Origin: Burkholderiaceae bacterium
GTDB lineage: Bacteria > Pseudomonadota > Gammaproteobacteria > Burkholderiales > Burkholderiaceae
Direction: 5' to 3'
Assembly (NCBI GenBank): GCA_947457745.1
Contig: CANGWT010000063.1
Location: 1 to 8,634, forward strand
Length of the DNA: 8,634 nt
Shown here: one piece after another, positions 5,520-8,634 of the stretch
Layout: every line of letters begins with the position of its first letter
Numbering within the stretch: the first letter of the stretch is position 1
Notes under the pieces: model-generated
The model's input: only the letters and a program-made list of their open reading frames with translations
What the model was told of the DNA's origin: nothing
The model's database searches: none
Translations under genes and position numbers: made by a program

Positions 5520-6446
5520 ATGACTCTTACTGAACTTCGCTATATCGTCGCAGTTTCACGTGAACGCCACTTTGGAAGAGCTGCAGATGCTTGCTTTGTG
5601 TCTCAGCCTACCCTATCGGTAGCCATCAGAAAACTAGAGGAAGAACTGAATACGCAAATCTTTGAGCGTACCAATACCGAGGTTGCGATGACCAGCCTAG
5701 GCGCTCTGATTGTGGATCAGGCTCAAAGAGTGCTTGAGGAGGCTAATTCCTTAAAGCACTTAGCAAAGCATGGTCAAGATCCTCTATCCGGCCCACTCAG
5801 GCTTGGTGCGATCTACACTATTGCCCCTTACTTATTACCCAGCCTAGTGCGAGTTGCACGCGAGCGCCTGCCTCTTGCCCCTTTATTTTTAGAGGAGAAC
5901 TTCACGGTTCGCCTGCTTGAAGTCTTACGTCAAGGGGCCTTAGACTGCATAGTGATAGCAGAGCCCTTTGCCAGCACGGGACTCAATCAAATTGATTTGT
6001 ATGACGAGCCATTTTTAGTGGCGGTGCCCAAAGGTCACCCCTGGGAAAATAGACAATCAATTCCGCATCGAGAGCTGAAAGAGCAAAACACTTTGCTACT
6101 GGGCACTGGGCACTGTTTTCGAGACCATGTGCTTGGTGTCTGCCCAGAATTGAATCGCCTCGGCTCCGGAGCAACGATAGGGGAGCAACGTAGCTTTGAG
6201 GGCTCATCCCTAGAGACCATTCGACAGATGGTAGCCAGCGGTATCGGTATTTCAGTACTACCGAGAACGTCTGCCTTTGATAACGCATCCTCTGATCAGC
6301 TCATTCGTTACATTCCATTTGAGGAACCTATTCCAACCAGACGAGTTTGTCTCGTCTGGCGGAAAAACTTCCCACGCGCAGCTGCGATGAATGAACTAGC
6401 TGAAGTCATTCGTCAATGCGCCTTACCTGGCGTTCACTACCTTTAA
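5520..6446 (+). CDS. oxyR: OxyR, LysR-type hydrogen-peroxide-sensing transcriptional regulator
   Basis: OxyR senses H2O2 through a reversible disulfide and activates antioxidant genes. This 308-residue protein has the LysR winged helix at the N-terminus (about 1-60, LRYIVAVSRERHFGRAADAC then FVSQPTLSVAIRKLEEEL) and a substrate-binding-type regulatory domain (about 90-295). The redox motif GHCFRDHVLGVC places cysteines at residues 199 and 208, the same numbers as in E. coli OxyR. T100, T129, H198, R201 and D202, which surround the peroxide-reactive cysteine in characterised OxyR proteins, are also present. Length is normal for the family. AGGA 5 bases before ATG supports the start. It faces the DUF3501 gene with 15 bp between stop codons and no terminator hairpin, so the transcripts probably overlap at their 3' ends. 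Confidence 0.95.
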   Translation: MTLTELRYIVAVSRERHFGRAADACFVSQPTLSVAIRKLEEELNTQIFERTNTEVAMTSLGALIVDQAQRVLEEANSLKHLAKHGQDPLSGPLRLGAIYTIAPYLLPSLVRVARERLPLAPLFLEENFTVRLLEVLRQGALDCIVIAEPFASTGLNQIDLYDEPFLVAVPKGHPWENRQSIPHRELKEQNTLLLGTGHCFRDHVLGVCPELNRLGSGATIGEQRSFEGSSLETIRQMVASGIGISVLPRTSAFDNASSDQLIRYIPFEEPIPTRRVCLVWRKNFPRAAAMNELAEVIRQCALPGVHYL

Positions 6447-6461
6447 GGTCTATTACTTGCT

Positions 6462-7046
6462 TTAACTCAGATCAGAAACGAGCGAAGCTAATGTTTCTGA
6501 AGGGAGTGTTTGTACATGCATTGGATAGCCTTTATGGTCACAACCCACCATCATCTGAGCGCCAGCCTTTAATGCCATCTTCATATCAATCGTAAGATCA
6601 AAGCGCATAAAATGAACTGCGGATGTTTTCTCAGCAGTAGAGCGCTCCAAATCTTCATCAGCAATTGCATAAACCCGAGGCTGGCCTTCGATCTCAATAA
6701 AAATCTTGTGCTCTATACCCACTAACTTAGCAAGCGCAACTTTACGATCCGCTTCATTGGGATACTCAATCATCATAGTGGCTTTGAAATCTGAACCGCT
6801 AGGCACCAAGGGATTGTAGGCATTTAACTCGTCTTCAATACCATCCTCTTCAAATGTTTTTTCTACACGCAACATCTCTTGAATTTGATAGCGCATTAAA
6901 AACTCATTCTCAAAAATCAGTGTTACATGATCTCCTAGATGAACGGTTCGTAGACGACGTTCTTTAATCGCCTTTTCACGAAAAACGGGACGCTCTTTGT
7001 GGTAAGCCTCAAGACTTAAAAGACTATCGCGTGTAATGATTCCCAT
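6462..7046 (-). CDS. DUF3501 family protein
   Basis: A 194-residue soluble protein that I recognise as DUF3501 from its opening (GIITRDSLLSLEAYHKERP, then FREKAIKERRLRTVHLGDHV), the central FENEFLMRYQIQEMLRVE block and the C-terminal end with HFMRFDLT and GCDHKGYP. The family has no established biochemical role. In proteobacteria it commonly lies beside a GlpC-like Fe-S protein and rubrerythrin, which suggests a part in redox or peroxide metabolism. Here it follows the Fe-S gene by 27 bp on the same strand, so co-transcription is likely. GAGGA about 10 bases before ATG supports the start. Conserved-looking charged and aromatic residues are spread through the sequence, and the single cysteine in GCDH is the only obvious metal-ligand candidate. 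Confidence 0.9.
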   Translation of the reverse strand: MGIITRDSLLSLEAYHKERPVFREKAIKERRLRTVHLGDHVTLIFENEFLMRYQIQEMLRVEKTFEEDGIEDELNAYNPLVPSGSDFKATMMIEYPNEADRKVALAKLVGIEHKIFIEIEGQPRVYAIADEDLERSTAEKTSAVHFMRFDLTIDMKMALKAGAQMMVGCDHKGYPMHVQTLPSETLASLVSDLS

Positions 7047-7073
7047 ACTGCTATCTTCCTCTATTTGTATAAA

Positions 7074-8411
7074 TTAAAGACCGTATGCTTTTGCAAGCAA
7101 GGTCAATGGGTGAGCCATTTCGGACTTCGGTAAACCCAACTCTTCCATGCCCTGCTCAATATGGTGACCCGCTAGCTGACAGTCAGAGCTAATATAGTTT
7201 GGCTCTTCCTCAGCCATTCTTCTAAACACAGGCTTACCAATTTTCATTGCCATGTCATGAAACTCTTTTTTCACACCCCAAGTGCCAGAGTGTCCTGAGC
7301 AACGCTCCACCACATTCACCTCGGTACCCGGTACTAGCTTCAAAGTTTCTGCAGTTTTTTGACCCACGTTTTGAACCCGCGAATGGCAGGCCATATGGTA
7401 ACTAACATGTCCGAGCTCTTTACTGAAATCTTTCTTCAAGAGGCTATCCGAGTTTCGTGCCATAAAGTATTCAAAAGGATCCCACATCGCCTCCTTCACC
7501 AATTGCGTATCAGCACAATCTGGGAACATCAGAGGCAGCTCTTGCTTAAACATCAAAGTGCATGACGGGATTGGAGTCAAGATGGCATAACCTTCACGCG
7601 CTAATTTAGCCAACTTCGGAATATTTTTTTCCTTATTCTGCGCAACAGACTCTAAATCCCCCAGCTCGAGCTTAGGCATGCCGCAACATGCTTCTTTATC
7701 CACAAGCTCATACGGAATAGCATTATGTTTAAGAATCTTGATGAGATCTTGCCCTATCCCCGGCTCGTTGTAATTGATATAGCAGGTGGCATAGATAGCG
7801 ACTTTTCCAGGCGTCTTAACACCATCCACTACTGGCAGATTTTCAGATTTCTCAGCCAGCTGCGGGAATGTCTTAGGTGCGTATTCAGGGATCCAAGCAT
7901 TCTTATCTACTCCTAAGGCGCCCTCCATCACTAAACGTGCAAGCCCAGTGCTATTCACAGCATTGACTGCCTGAGTAACAATTGGAATACCAGCAAAGTG
8001 GCCAAGCTTATCTGTAGAGGAAAGCAGTTTGTCGCGGAACGTAGCTTTGTCATCTTTGAAATTCACAGCCTTTGCGCGAAGCATTAGGTGAGGAAAATCA
8101 ATATTCCAAGGGTGTGGGGGCACATATGGGCACTTGGTCATATAGCAAACATCGCACAGGTAGCATTGGTCAACCACCTTTTGGTAATCTGCCTTATCAA
8201 CCTGCTCCATCTCCAAATCTTCAGTGGCATCCACCAGATCAAAGAGGGCTGGGAATGATCCGCAAAGACTCACACATCGACGGCAGCCGTGACACAGATC
8301 GAAGACACGCTCCATCTCAGACTCTAGATCAGCTTTGTCATAAAACTTGGGATTTTGCCAATCCAAGGGATGCCTGGTTGGGGCCTCTAAACTACCTTCA
8401 CGAGTTGTCAT
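7074..8411 (-). CDS. GlpC/heterodisulfide-reductase-like Fe-S oxidoreductase with two 4Fe-4S clusters and CCG domains
   Basis: This 445-residue protein has two ferredoxin-type motifs, C40-C43-C46-C50 (CHGCRRCVSLC) and C83-C86-C89-C94 (CYLCDVCYMTKCP), predicted to bind two 4Fe-4S clusters. Two cysteine-rich CCG-type domains follow. The first has C210 and ACCGMP (C242, C243) with C284. The second has C342 and RCSGHSGTWG (C371) with C411, where the second Cys of CCG is replaced by Ser. No membrane segment is seen, so it is cytoplasmic or peripherally bound. Relatives include GlpC of anaerobic glycerol-3-phosphate dehydrogenase and HdrD-type subunits, but no GlpA/GlpB partner is present. Pairing with DUF3501 points to the rubrerythrin-linked subgroup, probably an electron-transfer protein. 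GAGGA 5 bases before ATG supports the start. Confidence 0.92.
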   Translation of the reverse strand: MTTREGSLEAPTRHPLDWQNPKFYDKADLESEMERVFDLCHGCRRCVSLCGSFPALFDLVDATEDLEMEQVDKADYQKVVDQCYLCDVCYMTKCPYVPPHPWNIDFPHLMLRAKAVNFKDDKATFRDKLLSSTDKLGHFAGIPIVTQAVNAVNSTGLARLVMEGALGVDKNAWIPEYAPKTFPQLAEKSENLPVVDGVKTPGKVAIYATCYINYNEPGIGQDLIKILKHNAIPYELVDKEACCGMPKLELGDLESVAQNKEKNIPKLAKLAREGYAILTPIPSCTLMFKQELPLMFPDCADTQLVKEAMWDPFEYFMARNSDSLLKKDFSKELGHVSYHMACHSRVQNVGQKTAETLKLVPGTEVNVVERCSGHSGTWGVKKEFHDMAMKIGKPVFRRMAEEEPNYISSDCQLAGHHIEQGMEELGLPKSEMAHPLTLLAKAYGL

Positions 8412-8634
8412 GTATGTCCTCTACTATTTGAACGTATGCAATACATCAATTTTGAAGGGGTAAGTTTAGAGCTCCACCAGTCGATAGTGAAATTGTATTA
8501 ATTAACAATCTTCATAGAAAATACCTAATTAGATTAGTCATACCCTCTTTGATAGCCTCTAAATTGATCAATAAACCATAGTGATTACTAACTTTTTATC
8601 AAACGAATTCCCCATTAGACGCGTTGGGTGGCAA
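8412..8634. other. Region upstream of the Fe-S gene to the window edge, no confident gene
   Basis: This 223-bp AT-rich stretch carries the candidate promoter above. From GTG 8581 a plus-strand frame is open to the window end (18 codons, beginning ITNFLSNEFPIRRVG) but has no visible ribosome binding site. A minus-strand frame entering from the edge and ending at TGA about 8599 is equally possible. The sequence shown cannot decide between them. Confidence 0.3.
8492..8520 (-). promoter_or_regulatory. Candidate promoter for the Fe-S/DUF3501 operon
   Basis: Read on the minus strand, TTTCTA (8520-8515), a 17-bp spacer and TACAAT (8497-8492) form a promoter-like pair with a good -10 (5 of 6) and a poor -35 (3 of 6), about 80 bp upstream of the Fe-S start. 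A short inverted repeat (ATTGT, 8 bases, ACAAT; 8492-8509) overlaps the -10 box and could be an operator. A weak -35 box would fit an activator-dependent promoter, but this is inference. Confidence 0.3.

Noticed and set aside
5392..5523. In-frame TGA at 5407-5409 as a possible selenocysteine codon
   Set aside because: No SECIS-like hairpin is apparent directly after the TGA, and the frame has no redox motif or recognisable family.
5983..6288. Minus-strand open frame of 101 codons
   Set aside because: It is antisense to the regulatory domain of oxyR, including the redox-cysteine motif.
7074..8411. glpC of anaerobic glycerol-3-phosphate dehydrogenase
   Set aside because: No glpA or glpB lies nearby, and pairing with DUF3501 points to a different subgroup.
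8072..8431. Plus-strand open frame of 119 codons
   Set aside because: It is fully antisense to the cysteine-motif N-terminus of the Fe-S protein, which is unambiguous.
8484..8520. Four-part OxyR binding site upstream of the Fe-S gene
   Set aside because: ATAG at 8484 and GTAT at 8495 match the first two parts loosely, but the third and fourth positions (CAAT, GAAA) do not match.
1..8634. CRISPR arrays, tRNA or rRNA genes, insertion sequences, phage or toxin-antitoxin genes
   Set aside because: No regularly spaced repeats, cloverleaf-like sequences, transposase motifs or terminal inverted repeats were seen on reading both strands.

Overview
The window looks like chromosomal DNA of a freshwater betaproteobacterium of the Burkholderiaceae, most likely Polynucleobacter or a close relative. 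This is inferred from protein style (the OxyR, the DUF3501 protein and the GlpC-like Fe-S protein), moderate-to-low G+C, short intergenic gaps and clear AGGA/GAGG ribosome binding sites. I could not run a search, so the genus is an inference. I see no tRNA, rRNA, CRISPR array, insertion sequence or phage gene.

The left two thirds (about 290-4790) is a bactofilin locus. It has three separate bactofilin genes, each beside a different, mostly unrecognised partner. Unit A (minus strand, 2279 to 293) holds a RodZ-like protein (helix-turn-helix, one membrane segment, RodZ-type C-terminal domain), bactofilin 1, and a small single-pass membrane protein with two cysteines in its presumed periplasmic part. 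Unit B (plus strand, 2498 to 3345) diverges from unit A across an AT-rich 218-bp region and holds a small single-pass coiled-coil protein followed by bactofilin 2. It ends at a strong bidirectional terminator (3361-3390). Unit C (minus strand, 4790 to 3393) holds bactofilin 3 and a 292-residue soluble protein of unknown family, and converges on the same terminator. Bactofilins 1 and 3 resemble each other closely in the beta-helix core, while bactofilin 2 is shorter and of a different subtype. A reasonable reading is a membrane-attached bactofilin scaffold whose parts are recruited by dedicated bitopic proteins, with the RodZ-like protein as a possible link to the MreB/cell-wall machinery. At the left edge is the end of a plus-strand gene for a C-terminally membrane-anchored protein, convergent with unit A.

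The middle (about 4791-5519) is sparse. It contains a perfect 12-bp inverted repeat, one small disordered orphan protein (85 residues, minus strand) and the upstream region of oxyR.

The right third concerns redox stress. A complete oxyR (plus, 5520-6446) has every peroxide-sensing residue I checked at the E. coli position number. It converges, with only 15 bp between stop codons, on a minus-strand pair: a two-4Fe-4S/CCG-domain Fe-S protein (8411-7074) and a DUF3501 protein (7046-6462). In related bacteria this pair commonly accompanies a rubrerythrin gene; none lies within the window, so it may be beyond the right edge. The last 223 bp hold a candidate promoter for this pair and no confident gene.
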